From Valencia hispanica (taxonomy: Eukaryota > Chordata > Actinopteri > Cyprinodontiformes > Valenciidae): DNA of 64,000 bases. A program made the translations under genes and the position numbers. The notes beneath the pieces are model-generated. The model saw only the letters and a program-made list of their open reading frames with translations, did no database searches and was not told the origin of the DNA. This document shows, piece after piece, positions 11,131 through 23,648 of the stretch. Location: the NCBI GenBank assembly GCA_963556495.2, contig OY747705.1, positions 36,204,298 to 36,268,297 on the forward strand. The letters are read 5' to 3'. Each line of letters begins with the position of its first letter. Positions within the stretch are counted from its first letter, which is position 1.

Positions 11131-11504
11131 AACAGCTGACACACAGTTTGTTACATTAGATACGTGCAGTTACAAGAGTTTTGCTAAATAAATTAACTCT
11201 TAAGAAACGGTATCGCTCTTTAAAATATTCGGCTGGGTATGAAAACATCACAAAACAACAATACATGGCCTTTTCATCTTCTCACAGTAAAAAAAGGTAT
11301 GATCTGTGCTTCCACAGTACCCTCTCTGGAACAAACAAGTTGCTATGGTTACCAACATACCTTGAAAAATACCTACGTTTTTGGGAACCGAAAGTTGAGG
11401 TTATCCATGACCTTATCTGGGTATGTCACATACTTTGCTTTCTGGAACAGAACCCAGATCTGGCTGTCAGTTTGGTTAAAAAAAACGAAAAAAAACCTAA
11501 ACCT

Positions 11505-11640
11505 CCTGCTGGTGGCTGCTGAAGGAGGAGCACCCTCTACGAACCTCTCCTGATCGTTAGCCGTATTCTCTTTTCTTATTTTCTTTTCTTAGCTTTTTTC
11601 TTAGTTATGTTATACACCCAGCCTCTGGAGTATATGGAGT
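11505..11640 (+). mobile_element. L1 5'-end fragment, inverted relative to copy 1
   Basis: This segment matches, in reverse complement, the 5' end of the L1 at 7620-7775 (shared AAGGAGGAGCA, CTCTTTTCTTATTTTCTTTTC, ACACCCAGCCTCTGGAG). It carries only 5' UTR and no coding part, and stops where the sequence turns into TATATGGAGTGC. A 5'-end-only LINE piece is not expected from ordinary 5' truncation. Confidence 0.8.
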
Positions 11641-12433
11641 GCTACTCGTGAGTAGCAAAATACATTGTCACAACTTTGACATCACTGCTACAATCAGTGA
11701 TAAAAAGTAAAGGACAGAATTAGATTAAACATGTCTGGGTCTGTGTATCCCTATAGCGTGGTTTTGTTGTGTCTTTAGATATCACTGTTTTTTAGAGAGT
11801 TTTCTGTTTTGTGATCTTGTGTTTTATGTTTGCTTTTCTACGTTTTTTTTTTCTTTTGATCTGTTACAGCCAGCTGGTCTTGCTTTCTTCTCATTGCAGC
11901 ATTTATCTGATTTACCTTAGTTTTCACTCAGATCTTTGACATTATTTATTCAGGTATGTTTTGTTTGGAGCTGTCAGTTTTGACACCTTGTTTTTATCTT
12001 CCTGTTATTGGAACTGGTCAAAGAAAGTACTGTACATACGCTTCCTGCCACTGGACTATTTACTGTCCCTGTGGGTTCTCTCCTATGCAACTATTCAAAT
12101 CTTAGTTTTTTCCCTCCTAAGAATACATGCCCCCCTCATTTCTACTTTGCTTGATAGCAGATATGGTGAACTAAGCCAGTATAAATCCCCATGTTAATAC
12201 CACAGATTTTGGTTTATAATCATTTGAAGATTATTATTTTATTTCTAAATGATAATACAATTTAGCTACACTGACCCCTGCACACTGACCTCTCACTTTA
12301 AATGTTTTTCCAGACAAATTTAAATCTGCAGCATAATCTGCAACAGTTTCACTCTAGTGTCGTTTTAAAGATGAACAAACTGTGCTTCTAGTATTCTCTG
12401 CGAGTGTTACCGGAGGGTTTAGGGAGAAACAGC
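11641..12433. other. No gene seen
   Basis: AT-rich DNA without domain-bearing ORFs. Short open frames (for example 11961-12197) show no recognisable protein. Confidence 0.5.
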
Positions 12434-12544
12434 ATGGAGGCTGACCAGACAGAATTCAGGAACACTGAAGGCTCTGACTGCAACAAGGGACCAAGGACAA
12501 GGAAGGATAATACAGAGAGAGAACCTACAAAGAGGACAAGGAAG
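12434..12544 (+). CDS. Possible first coding exon, unknown gene
   Basis: The ATG at 12434 opens 37 codons (start MEADQTEFRNTEGSDCNKGP) rich in charged residues and ending in KRTRK, directly followed by a strong splice donor (AAG/GTAAGTATT at 12545). Phase is 0 at the donor. The hydrophilic, basic end could be a nuclear localisation-like stretch. No matching downstream exon was found, and the frame also stays open past the donor to 12619. It may be the 5' exon of a host gene, of a domesticated or decayed transposon, or chance. Confidence 0.25.
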
Positions 12545-12619
12545 GTAAGTATTACTTATCAGGACCAAAGTAATCTCTTAAAGAACTTGAGCAGAGTCAA
12601 GGGCTCAGCCTCTAACTGA

Positions 12620-15150
12620 GTGAACCATCTGGCATCAGGCAACCACTTCTGTTTTATGCTACAGTACTAATGAGGCTGATGAGATACACCTAGTGCAGAT
12701 CCTGCTAGTCACACCCTACAGAAGGGTAAGATGACACAAACACACCCACCTTCGTAGCACATGATCACTGAATTTTAACACTTTTAGCCTGTTTGACAGC
12801 AATTTTACAGTGACACCAATGTTTTCAAGGGTAAAAAAAATGGATCTTGTTTTACATGAAAATGGCTCACAATGATTTCCACATACTCTAAAGTTTACTT
12901 TGACTTGAACTGCATTAATTCAAGTGTTGGGTGTTTTAATTTTGTGTCATATTGTGAAGCAATAAGTCTGAGGGAACACTTTAGTGGTTGAAGAGTGTGG
13001 TTTAGTCTGTTGTTGAGTTATGTTACATTAGCTTGGTAGAATTTTAAGATTAAAGACCCATCATGGCAGCTCATCAAAAAATATTGATACAATATGTAGG
13101 GAACCACCATCATAAATAAAATAGTTTGTGAACTGAATTGGTTTAAAAGTGATTACATTTTTATATGAAGCAAATTTTAGTGCAAAGCAAAATCTTTTGA
13201 CATTTTGCCATTCTCCACAAGTTACTTTTAGATCTGAATATGATTTCAAAACCTTGTGGTCACACACAAGATCCAATGATTCTGTTTGGGCAAGTATTTT
13301 GGACCTCTCTAGCTTTGGATAAATGTACAAAACTGTTTGTAGGGCCAATCACAGTTTGGTAAACCAACCCACTAGCATTGCATTTCCCCTCTTCCTTAAT
13401 GTTGCAGCTTAATTAGATATTTTTGCACATGCACCATGTGAAAAACTGGAACCTCTGTTGCCTTATTAGCAATAGGGCTTGGATTGGTGAGTTTAGCGAT
13501 AGCAAATCAGAGCTAGAATTATGAAATACATGCTTGAGGGGATGTGTTATCAAATCAATAAGGGTGCCAAGAGTGTACAGAATTTATTTTAATTTGTTGC
13601 AAGAGCTTTTGCTAAAAATGTTAATTTAATAGACATGAGCAGACAGTTGAAAGGGTGAGCTGCAAAGGAGGGATAGTTAGGAACATCACAGATAGCTGAT
13701 TTATGCATGTGATGGTAATTAGTGGTTCTATTTTCTCTCATTTATTGGCCACCTGAGATGTCTTTTAGAGAACATAATAAACACATGCACAGATCCACCC
13801 ACCATATTTCAACTGAGCTTTATGATACTATATACATTTGACTTAGGCTTGTCATTAACTATAACTGAAGGTATAGTTTTAGCGAAACTTTGTGCGCAAA
13901 GAATCCTTTTACTCTGTTTTCTGAAATGGGTTCACATGAGCAGTGTGTAGGCAAAGCAGCATGAGATGTTGACATAATAAAACATCTATCTATCAAAGTC
14001 GGATCTTTATCAGCTTAAAATCAACAAAACAGACACAACTTTCCTGCTTCCATCAGTGATAAACTGCAAATCTTGGTCTGCAGTATTTTAGAGACATGTT
14101 GGAGTTTTTTGTTTTTGTTTTTTTTTGGTAAATGGATCAGATCACAGGAACTGTTTTGAATTATACTTCTAAGTACTTAAGGAATCTTGGCATCTGCTCT
14201 TGAGATGAATCTGAAAGTACAGTGGGTCATGCAGCTTGACGACAATGCTGAAAACACATGTCATTCTGACAGAATAGGATTGAGGAAAAGGACAGGCAAT
14301 GTTTTGGAAAAGCCAAAGCCAGGCTCTGATCTCAGCCTTAAAGAGGTGTTGCTGAAAACCCTGATCCACTGCTGGAAACTGTACGTAGGTATTTCAGGGA
14401 GAGAGAAAAAATCTCAGGCTGCAGCAAATTATATGCAGCAGCAAAAGGATTTATGTCCACAAATTTCTTTTTGTTTTAAACCATAAGACACATTTTATGC
14501 AATAGCAAAGGCAAACTAAACCCTAAATTGGATTACAATGTCTCATCCAGCTGTGCACAATGAGAATGGGAATTTTTGCCCATTCTTTCTACAAAATAAG
14601 TCAAGCTTGTGTTTGTGACAATAAATGTTCACATCTTGCAACAAATTTTAAGGTGAGGTAGGTGATTTTTTTCTGAAACACGTTTTGCAATGTTACTTGA
14701 TATACTCTTTACATACCGATGGTAGCCAATAAATAAGGTGTTTAGTCAAAAAAAACAAATTATAATTACCAATAAATCATGCAATCTTGGAAAAACCTCA
14801 TCCAATCATTTTGAGCCAAGATTGTTCAAGACGATTGGCCCCTGATCTGCTCCACTAAATTGGTATACATTTACATAGGGGTGTTATATTAGGAATTATG
14901 GCAGAACATGTGCTATAAACGGTAAGAAACGTAAAACTGTATTTGCTCTTCTCTTGTTCCGCTCTTCCTTTTTCTTTGGTCATAGTCTTTGCACAGTGTG
15001 CATCGGTGCTGCATTAGAACTATGGCGTCAGCTAGAGAAAGAGCTGTGAACGGATGCTATGGAAGATCTATATCTGATCGGTAAGATAACCATATGTGAT
15101 ATGGTTGACATTACCCGCTGTGTCCGGCATTAATTAAATTTAATTAAAAT
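12620..15150. other. No convincing gene; AT-rich intergenic or intronic DNA
   Basis: No ORF with domain content. A short frame at about 15023-15080 (MASARERAVNGC...) is followed by a donor-like GGTAAGA, but it is too short to assign. Confidence 0.5.
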
Positions 15151-17390
15151 TCAAAAATAAAATTTTTATTTATTTTAATTTTATTGATCCCAGAGGGAAA
15201 TTAAGTGTTGTTGTAGCTCATTATAGCTCATGTTGTAGATAATTATGGCTGTGGGCAGGAAGGATTTCTTGTAGTGGTCTGTGTTGCAGTGTAGCTGTGA
15301 AAGCCTCTGACTGAAGGCACTCTGTTGTTGTAGGATAGTCTCATTAAGAGGATGCTCAGGGTTGTCCATATTTCTTTTGATTTTATGAAAAATCTTTTGC
15401 ATCATCATCTTTAGTGGTTCCACAGTAGTGCCAAGAAAAAGCCAGCCTTCTCCATCAGGTTGTTAAGCCTTTGCAAGTCCTTGGCTCTGATGCTGCTACC
15501 CCAACAGATGTTGCCTGAAGAGATTACATTCTCCACAACAGACTTGTGGAAGATTTGCAGCATTTTGCTGTAAACCTTGAAGGACCTAAGCTTCCTCAAG
15601 GAGTACAGTCTGCTCAGTCCCTTCTTGTAGATGGCTTTATTGTTCAGTCTTCAGTCCTGTCTGTGTTTCAGGTGACCTCCGAGGTATTTATACTCCACCT
15701 TCTGTTGTTCTTCCATGAAGGAAACAGTGTTTGACTTAAACCTGATTCTTCTGAAATCTATGATCATCTCCTTTGTTTTGTTCACATTCAAGGTAAGATG
15801 ATTATTTCCACACCATGCCACAAAGCGGTCCACCAGCACTCTGTATTCAGCTTCTTGTCCATCTCTGATACACCCGACAATTGCAGAGTCATCTGAGTAT
15901 TTCTGCAGATGACAGGTCTCTGATTTGTACTGGAAGTCTTAGGTGTACAGAGTGAAAAGGAATGGTGAGAGTATGGCCCCCTGTGGTGCTCCTGTGCTGT
16001 TGAGCACCTGCTTTGACACACATACTTACAAACTGTGGTCTCTTTGTCAAGTAGTCATTGATCCAGGTGATTATTGAGGGCTTCACCTGTGTCTTTGGGA
16101 GTTTCTGACAAAGAAAATCAGGGTGAATAGTGTTAAATGCACTGGAGAAATCAAAGAACGTGATTCTCACAATGCTGCTTGCTTTATCGATATGCCAGTT
16201 GGTTGTCTGAAGCTGGTGGATAATGGCGTCTTCAACTCCAACTGCACGGCGACAAGGAAACTGCAGTGGGTCCTGATATGTTCTTGTTTGTTTACTCAGG
16301 TCGGCCAACATGAGCCTCCCCAGGATCTTCATGGGTGATTTTTCTTTGGTACTGGAACAAAGCATGATGTCTTCCACAACACTGGAACCTTCTCCTGGGT
16401 CAGACTAAGGTTGTAGAGGTGCTGCAGAATTCCTCAGAGCAGCCCTGCACAGGCCTTCAGGACTCTGGGGAGGACACCATCTGGACCTGAAGCTTTGTTT
16501 TGGTTCATTTTCTCCAGCTGCCTCTTTACCTAATTTTTAGAGACAGTAGAGTGGGAGGGGGAGGCAAAGGGGGCAACAGCATCTCCTGACTTGGTTGAAG
16601 ACAAGCTTGTGGAAGCAAAAGAGTCCATGGCTGAGGTGAAGGATAAAACATCCAAGGTGTAAAAGGTAAGCTGTGGGTCAGAGAAGAGTGGAATGTCTGT
16701 TTGCCTGGGGACAGGAGAGGAGGATGCTGAGCTTGTTCCTGAACTGAACCTATTGAAGAATGTGTTCAGTTCATTGGCTCTGTCCAGACTTCCATTTATC
16801 CAATTCTTCCTGTGCTTAAAGCCTGTGATCTTTTTCATTCCTGACCAGAAATCTCTGATATTGTTCCTCTGTAGTTTGCTCTCCAGCTTCCTCCTGTATG
16901 ACTCCTTGCTGTCTCTGATCCTGACTTTAAGTTGCTTCTGTATACTTCTCAATAGTTCCCTGTCTCACTCCCTGGAGGCTCTTCTTTCTTGTTTAGCAGT
17001 TCCTTCAGGTCACTGGTGATCCAGGGCTTGTTATTAGGTAAGCGTCTCACTGTTCTGGTGGAGGATCTCATCTGGGGATGATATTGTCCACACAGAAGTT
17101 TATATAGTAAGTCAAACACTCGGTCATGGCATTGATATCCTCTCCATGTGCTTGGCAAAGAGCCATTCAGCTTGTGGTCTCAAAACAACCCTGCAGGGCT
17201 TCTTTAGCTTCATGTGACCATTTTCTTACATTCCATGTCACAGGTTGCATCTGAACAAGTGGTTTATATTCTGAGCAGAGAAAAACAAGATTGTGATCTG
17301 ATTGTCCAAGAGGTGGTCTTGGTTTAGACATATATGCATCCTTTACTTTTCCATAAAAGAAATCAATTGTTAGTTTTCTCTTCAATTCAA
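15150..17390 (-). mobile_element. Rex1/Babar-like (CR1-group) LINE, copy A
   Basis: Minus-strand LINE whose 3' end (low coordinates) reads, in sense, TTTCCCTCTGGGATCAATAAAAT and whose coding part extends up to 17385, where it is truncated at the start of the post-endonuclease region. Copy B lies directly upstream in the same orientation and is clearly homologous throughout. Clade naming rests on the general look of the protein and the GGGATNAATAAA 3' end; a CR1, L2 or jockey-group assignment is possible. Confidence 0.7.
15181..17385 (-). pseudogene. LINE ORF2 remnant, copy A
   Basis: Sense order: the residue of the endonuclease end (KPRPPLGQSDHNLVFLCSEY, 17385-17167); the linker with RTVRRLPNNKPWITSDLKE (17158-16949); a Ser-rich stretch (ELNTFFNRFSSGTSSASSS, 16952-16530); and RT blocks (FFDFSSAFNTIHPDFLCQK, 16377-15889). 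The palm motif appears as YSDD around 15893-15904 in a third frame, followed by LNVNKTKEMIIDFRR and the C-terminal thumb region down to 15181. At least four frame changes and stops (16440-16530 is badly damaged) prevent function. Confidence 0.75.
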
Positions 17391-20090
17391 TTCATTTCAA
17401 AAATACTTTATTCATCCCAGAGGGAAATTAAGTGTTGGTATAGCTCATATAATTAATTCTTTAAGGAGTTGTTGTAGATGATGATAGCTGTGGGTAGGAA
17501 GGATTTCCTGTAGCGGTCTTTATTGCAGTGAAACTGAAGAAGCCTCCGACTGAAGACGCTCTGTTGTTGTATGACAGTCTCATGAAGAGGATGCTCAGGG
17601 TTGTCCATAATTTTTTTGATTTTATGAAGAATCCTTCTTTGCATTATCATCTGCAGATTTTCCACAGTTGTCCCAAGAACAGAACCAGCCTTCTTTATCA
17701 GGTTGTTTAGCCTTTTTAAATCCCTGGCTCTGATACTGCTACCCCAACAGATGACGGCTGAAGAGATTACACTCTCCACAACAGACTTGTAGAAGATCTG
17801 CAGCAACTTGCTGCAAACCTTGAAGGACCTAAGCTTCCTCAAGAAGTAGAGTCTGCTCTGTCCCTTCTTGTAGACGGCTTCACTGTTCAGTCTCCAGTCC
17901 AGTCTGTTGTCAAGGTGAACTCCGAGGTATTTATACTCCTCAACCACCTCCACTTCTTCTGCCATGATGGAAACAGTGTTTGACTTATCCCTGTTTCTTC
18001 TGAAATCTACAATCATCTCCTTTGTTTTGTTCACATTCAAGGTGAGACGATTGTTTCCACACCACGTCACAAAGCGGTCCACCAGCTCTCTGTATTCAGC
18101 TTCTTGTCCATCTCTGATACACCCAACAATTGCAGAGTCATCTAAGTATTTCTGCAGATGACAAGTCTCTGATTTGTACTGGAAGTCTGAGGTGTACAGA
18201 GGGAAAAGAAATGGTCAGAGTACGGTCCCCTGTGGTTATCCTGTGCTGCTGACCACCTGGTTTGACACAATTCTTCAGTCTCACAAATTGTGGTCTGTTG
18301 GTCAGGTAGTCATTGATCCAGGTGATTGTTGAGGGCTCCACCTGTGTCTTCAGGAGTTTCTGACAAAGCAAATTAGGCTGAATTGTGTTAAATGGATTGG
18401 AGAAATCAAAGAACATGATCCTCACAGTGCTGCCTGCTTTGTCCAGATGACAGTGGGTTGGTTGAAGCAGGTGTATGATGGCATCTTCAACTCCAAGTCC
18501 ACAGCGATAAGCAAACTGCAGTGGGTCCTGATACTTTCTTGTTTGCTTACTCAGGGGTGCCAACAGGAGTCTCTCCAGGACCTTCATGATGTGGGATGTC
18601 AGGGCAACAGGTCTATAGTCATTGATGACTGATGGGTGAGTTATTTTTGGTACTGGAACAAGGCAGGATCTCTTCCACAACACTGGAACCTTCTCCTGAG
18701 TTAGGCTAAGGTTGAAGAGGTGCTGCAGAATCCCACAGAGCTGCTCTGCACAGGCCTTCAGGACTCTGGGGCTGAAACCATCTGGACCTGCAGCCTTGTT
18801 CCGGTTCAGTTCCTCCAGCTGCCTCTTCACCTGACTTTTGGAGACAGAGAAGTGGGAGGGGGAGGCAAAGGGGGTAGCAGCATTTCCTGACTTGGTTGAA
18901 GTCAAACTTGTGGAATCAGAAAAGTTAATGGCTGAGGTGAAGGATAAAACATCTGAGGTGTGACAGAAAAGCTGTTGATCAGAGGAGAGTGGGATGTCTG
19001 TTTGGCTGGGAACAGGAGAGGAGGATGCTGAGCTAGGTCCAGAACTGAACCTATTGAAGAATGTGTTCAGTTCATTGGCTCTGTCCAGACTTCCATCTAT
19101 CCAATCCTTCCTGTCCTTAAAGCCTGTGATCTTTCGCATTCCTGACCAGACATCTCGGATATTGTCCCTCTGTAGTTTGTTCTCCAGCTTCTTCCTGTAT
19201 GCCTCCTTCCTGTCTCTTGACCTTAAGTTGCTTCTCTATACTCCTCAATAATTCCCTGTCTCCCTCCCTGAAGGCTCTTTTTTTCTTGTTTAGCAGTTCC
19301 TTCAGGTCACTGGTGATCCAGGGTTTGTTAATAGGGAAGCATCTCACTGTTCTGGTGGGGATGATGTTGTCCACAGAGAAGTTTATATAGTCAGTCACAC
19401 ACTCAGTCATGGCATTGATGTCCTCTCCATGGGCTTGGCAAAGAGTCATGCAGTCTGTGGTTGCAAAACAACCCTGCAGGGCTTCTTCAGCTTCCTGTGA
19501 CCATTTTCTCACAGTTTTCTTTGTAACAGGTTGCCTCTGAACAAGTGGTTTATATTCTGAACAGAGAAAAACAAGATTGTGATCTGATTGTCCAAGAGGA
19601 GGTCTTGGTTTGGACATGTATGCATCCTTTACATTTGCATAAAACAAATCCAAGGTCTTGTTTTCTCTTGTGGAGCAGCTGACAAACTGTTGAAATGTTG
19701 GAAGTGTAGTAGAGAGCGAGGCAAGATTAAAATCACCAGATATTGCCACAAATGCATTGGGGTGCTATGTCTGTAGCTTAGCAACAATGGAACTGATGAC
19801 ATCACATGCATTGTCGGCAGCGGCTGAAGGTGGAATGTAAACAACTGCCAAAATTACACTGGTGAACTCTCTTGGCAAATAATATGGCCGAAAACTTACT
19901 GCCAAGAGTTCGACATCTGGGCTGCAGAGACTACACTTCACAGTGACATGTCCCGAATGACACCATCTGTTGTTGCCAAGCACTGCTACTCCACCTTCTT
20001 TTCTTTTCCTACTCGTCTTTAGATCCCTGTCTAAAGGCGGGTTCCCCCTTCCCCAGTTTTTGGGTTGAAAAAATTGTATCAATTGCATTC
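17391..20090 (-). mobile_element. Rex1/Babar-like LINE, copy B
   Basis: Second copy in head-to-tail order with copy A. Its sense 3' end (GGGATGAATAAAGTATTTTTG followed by AATTGAATTGAA) abuts the truncated 5' edge of copy A at about 17385-17395. It is longer at the 5' side, reaching into the endonuclease domain at about 20088, and is also 5' truncated. Better preserved than copy A. Confidence 0.75.
17453..20088 (-). pseudogene. LINE endonuclease-reverse transcriptase remnant, copy B
   Basis: Sense order: endonuclease part with REFTSVILAVVYIPPSA (about 19860) and AISGDFNLASLS (19749 on); DHNLVFLCSEYKPLVQ closing the endonuclease; PINKPWITSDLKELLNKKK; RT with NRNKAAGPDGFSPRVLKACA, PVALTSHIMKVLERLLLAPL and FFDFSNPFNTIQPNLL (19139-18138); the palm motif as YLDD near 18135-18146; then DRFVTWCGNNRLTLNVNKTK through SSAVICWGSSIRARDLKRLN (18082-17453). 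Three main frames cover it. In the family this protein nicks the target and reverse transcribes its RNA. Confidence 0.8.
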
Positions 20091-21950
20091 AGAGACCAGC
20101 TGACCAGATCCGTAGTTGCTTTCCATTAGAGTGCAGACAGGTGCTCCAGATAGGACACGAGACAGAGAGCAGGGGGTGGAATGGTCACATGAGGGAGGAG
20201 AAGAGAAAAGCGTCTGTCTTCGTCGAGAGACGGAAGAAGAGCTCACTGAACAGCTTTTCCAAGATCTCCTACCCCACCTTTAAATGGAATTTAGATATGT
20301 ACTTTGACAAGGGCATTCGAAAACATGGATATGTTTTGATATACACTATTTCATTGTAGGTTTTACTGTATACAAGTATCATTGTTATGCGGGAAGATGA
20401 ACCTCCACTCCTGTCTCTATTTATTTGGAGACTTTAACATACTTCTTTCAAGGATTATACTTTGTTTAGCACCATTTATTAACTCAAGGCTTTCACAGCA
20501 CAGTTGTATTTATACTAACATTATACTTCATCAGGCATATTTACTAATTAAGTGACTTCAAAAGGCAAATGGTCGCCCTGGATTTTTGTTCATGTGTGTC
20601 ATAGAAATAAGGGCCGAATACAAAAGCAGATTTTTTGTGTGAAATACTTTAAAAATGATCTATAATTTTCTTTCACTTCACAACTCTGCAATATACTTTT
20701 TTCCTAATAAATACCAAAAAAATACATGGGTTGTGTTTTTTCAATTTATTTTTTATTTCTTGCTGTTCCCTAAATAATCATGATAGAAGGCAGAGCAAAA
20801 AATAGCAATTTACAAAAGAAAGCAAAGAAGAGAAATAAACACCTTTTCACCGGATAGCAGTGAATTACCATACAATTACTGACTGTTTACTTGGAGAAAT
20901 ATGCTGTAATCATCTATCAAATTGCAGTATTATCAGAGATGTGGAAGTGCACACAAAAGAAACTGAATTAATACACTGTGTTGTTGTTGCTTCATGATGT
21001 GTAAATTGGCATCAAATGCTTATGCACTATACTTATTCATCCTCAGTCAAGTTTGCCTAAGAGGCATATTTGGATATGATCTTTGAAATGGCAAAATAAT
21101 TGGTAGAAAGTGACATAAATCAGCAAATAATATCTTATTATGCTAAAGAAAAATATTTCCTGACCATTTATACCTTTTAAACTCTGTCATACTCATAAAT
21201 GAATGTCATGAGTTTTGCTGTAGCAATGACTTTTGATAGGATCCATGAAAGAATGAATACTTCTTGAAGCCCCTTGAAGCTTTATACAATTATATACTGT
21301 GTATTATTGCTCTGAGAAACCAGTAACGATTAGTGCTATGTCCTCTCCCAATTTCTGCTCAAAGTGATCGGACTGTGGCTTAAAATGTAACTAAGGCATT
21401 TTTTTTGCTCTTACAACACTTACTTTAGATTTTTTAGGAGTTCGTTCACATAAATGCTAAAATAATCTTTATTCAAAAGTTATACAAATAAAGACCAATA
21501 CTTTTTTTGTACATGTGCAATATGAGTCTGGCACAGAAGAACATAACTCAGAAAGAAAAATATTTTGACCAAAAAATAAAATAAGAAATGCCATATTACA
21601 TGTATGGTAATGTTTCATAATCTCAGTTGATATATTACCAAGGGCTTAAAGTGAACAAAAATCTTGAGCCTGAACTTTTTTCCAAGGAGTGGGTTGCAGT
21701 GAATCCAATGCATATACAGTATAGGCAATTTGGTAAACAATTTTTAGCATTGTGCTTGGTAATGTACAAGATGACCTACAATTCATATGTGATTTTTAGA
21801 AGTAAAGGTTATTAAGTTATAAATGAAAACATGTGAAACTCAGTCAAGCTAATTAATCTGATTCATTTAGCAACAATTTATTTCAGTAAAGGGGAATTTA
21901 TACAAAAAACATATACAATTGTAACTTTTTATATAATTTATTGAAATTAT
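20091..21950. other. No gene seen; AT-rich
   Basis: About 1.9 kb with only short random frames. 20141-20359 is open for 72 codons but shows no domain and no repeat match that I recognise. Confidence 0.5.
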
Positions 21951-21954
21951 TGAG

Positions 21955-22650
21955 AGGTCTGAAGTTCACATTGTAGGTGCATTCCCACTGCGAGAGACAG
22001 GATTAAAAAATGTCATAAAATCCCATTGTCTGGTTTTTAAAGAATTTATTTGTATTTTATTGCTACACATAAGTATTTGAACACCTGGCAATCAGCAAGA
22101 ATTCTGGCTCTCAAAGACCTGTTACTCTGCCTTTAAAAAGTCCATCTCTACTCCACTTATTAATCTATATTAGTAGCACTTGTTTTAGCTCGCTAAAGAC
22201 ACCTGTCCCCCCCACAGTCAGTCAGACTCCAACTACAACCATGGCCAAGACCAAAGAGCTGTCAATAGACACCAGAGACAACATTGTAGACCTCTACAAG
22301 GCTGGAAAGAGCTACGGGGCAATTGCCAAGCAGCTTGGTGAAAATAGATCAACTGTTGGAGCAATTGCTACAAAATGGAAGAGGCTAAAGATGACTTTCA
22401 GTCTCCCTCTGACTGTGGCTCCATGCAGGATCTCACCTCATGGGGTATTACTGATAAGAAAGGTGAGGAATTACAGTTTCAAAGGTTACTGTCAGTAGTA
22501 CACTACGTCGTCATGGTTTAAAATCATGCATTGCACAGAAGGTCCCCTGCTCAAGTCATCACATGTCCAGGCCCGTCTGAAGTTTGCCAATGACCATCTG
22601 GATGATCCAGAGGAGGCATGGAGGAAAGATGAGATCACACTTTCTCACTC
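21955..22650 (+). pseudogene. Tc1-like transposase, N-terminal fragment
   Basis: The upstream sequence (ACACATAAGTATTTGAACACC and on) resembles the leader of a fish Tc1 family. The ATG at 22241 begins [20 protein letters not shown], and the first about 65 residues form the helix-turn-helix that binds the inverted repeats. An internal deletion follows around 22440-22530, and the frame then resumes with KSSHVQARLKFANDHLDDPE before entering the TA/GA microsatellite at 22655. None of the catalytic Asp/Asp/Glu motifs survive. A different Tc1 family is represented at 53774-54862. Confidence 0.75.
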
Positions 22651-22654
22651 AATT

Positions 22655-22995
<341 letters not shown>

Positions 22996-23021
22996 CTGGT
23001 AGGTATATATATACCTACCAG
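22996..23021. repeat. 26-bp perfect palindrome
   Basis: CTGGTAGGTATAT and its exact reverse complement are joined without spacer (22996-23021), followed by more TA repeats. Probably the fold-back end of the adjacent transposon fragment. Confidence 0.85.
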
Positions 23022-23182
23022 ATATATATATATATACACTGATAGCCAAAATGATAATGTGAAAATATTACTCTTTTAATATTTTTAGAATTTCAGAATT
23101 TTATTTCATTTTAACTGTATTTTTAGATTTTGCTTTGTATTCATTTTATTCTTTCTTTTTAAATAAAATATTTCAGGCAATA

Positions 23183-23648
23183 TGTAATGGAAAATTATAC
23201 TTCAGGGTTCCCAAAATTGTCCCAGAAGGCGTTTATGTATTTAATTCATACATGTCTGGCCAGAACCTGGAGGGGACAGAGATTGCTCTTACATCACCCT
23301 ACCCAACCTTTCTGACTAACAGTTTAAATAGTATTCAGCAATCACTGTTTATCTCTGCAGCACCTCTTCTCCAATCTTCATGTCCAGCTTCTGGAGAACT
23401 GGTTCATGCCAGTCTGATAGTAAAGCATGAACCACCACATCCCAGATCAGACTGTTCCGTAGTTATCTTGCTGCCCCGGCGTCTATCTCTCTGGTGATCC
23501 GACACATCTCTATCGGGAACATTAAGCTGGAAAAATAACCTTGCTTCCCCTAACTTTGGTATCTTGACCTAGATACATTCACTAGACAGAGAATATGTAC
23601 TTAAATCCTAATTACATAGGAATATTCCCACAACGACACCATGTTACA
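23183..23648. mobile_element. LTR-like repeat, copy 1 (solo)
   Basis: This 466-bp segment starts TGTAATGG and ends CCATGTTACA, an imperfect inverted terminal pair of the TG...CA kind. It is clearly similar along its length to 52258-52700 (shared CATGTCTGGCCAGA, TTAAATAGTATTCAGCAATC, CTGCCCCGGCGTCT, TAAGCTGGAA). No coding sequence adjoins either copy, as for solo LTRs. I could not see a convincing target duplication here. Confidence 0.6.

Larger units (their letters stand above)
8330..11135. mobile_element. PIF/Harbinger DNA transposon, decayed
   Basis: Two converging gene remnants identify the element: a Myb/SANT-like DNA-binding gene on plus (8340-9861) and a HARBI1-like DDE transposase on minus (9960-11130). 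Harbinger elements characteristically encode exactly this pair, the Myb-like protein bringing the transposase to the ends. The two 3' ends are about 100 bp apart. Both genes contain stops and frameshifts. I could not fix terminal inverted repeats or the 3-bp target duplication, so the limits are approximate. Confidence 0.75.

Noticed and set aside
13061..13348. 95-codon minus-strand ORF
   Set aside because: Low-complexity AT-rich composition, no family resemblance, non-conserved look.
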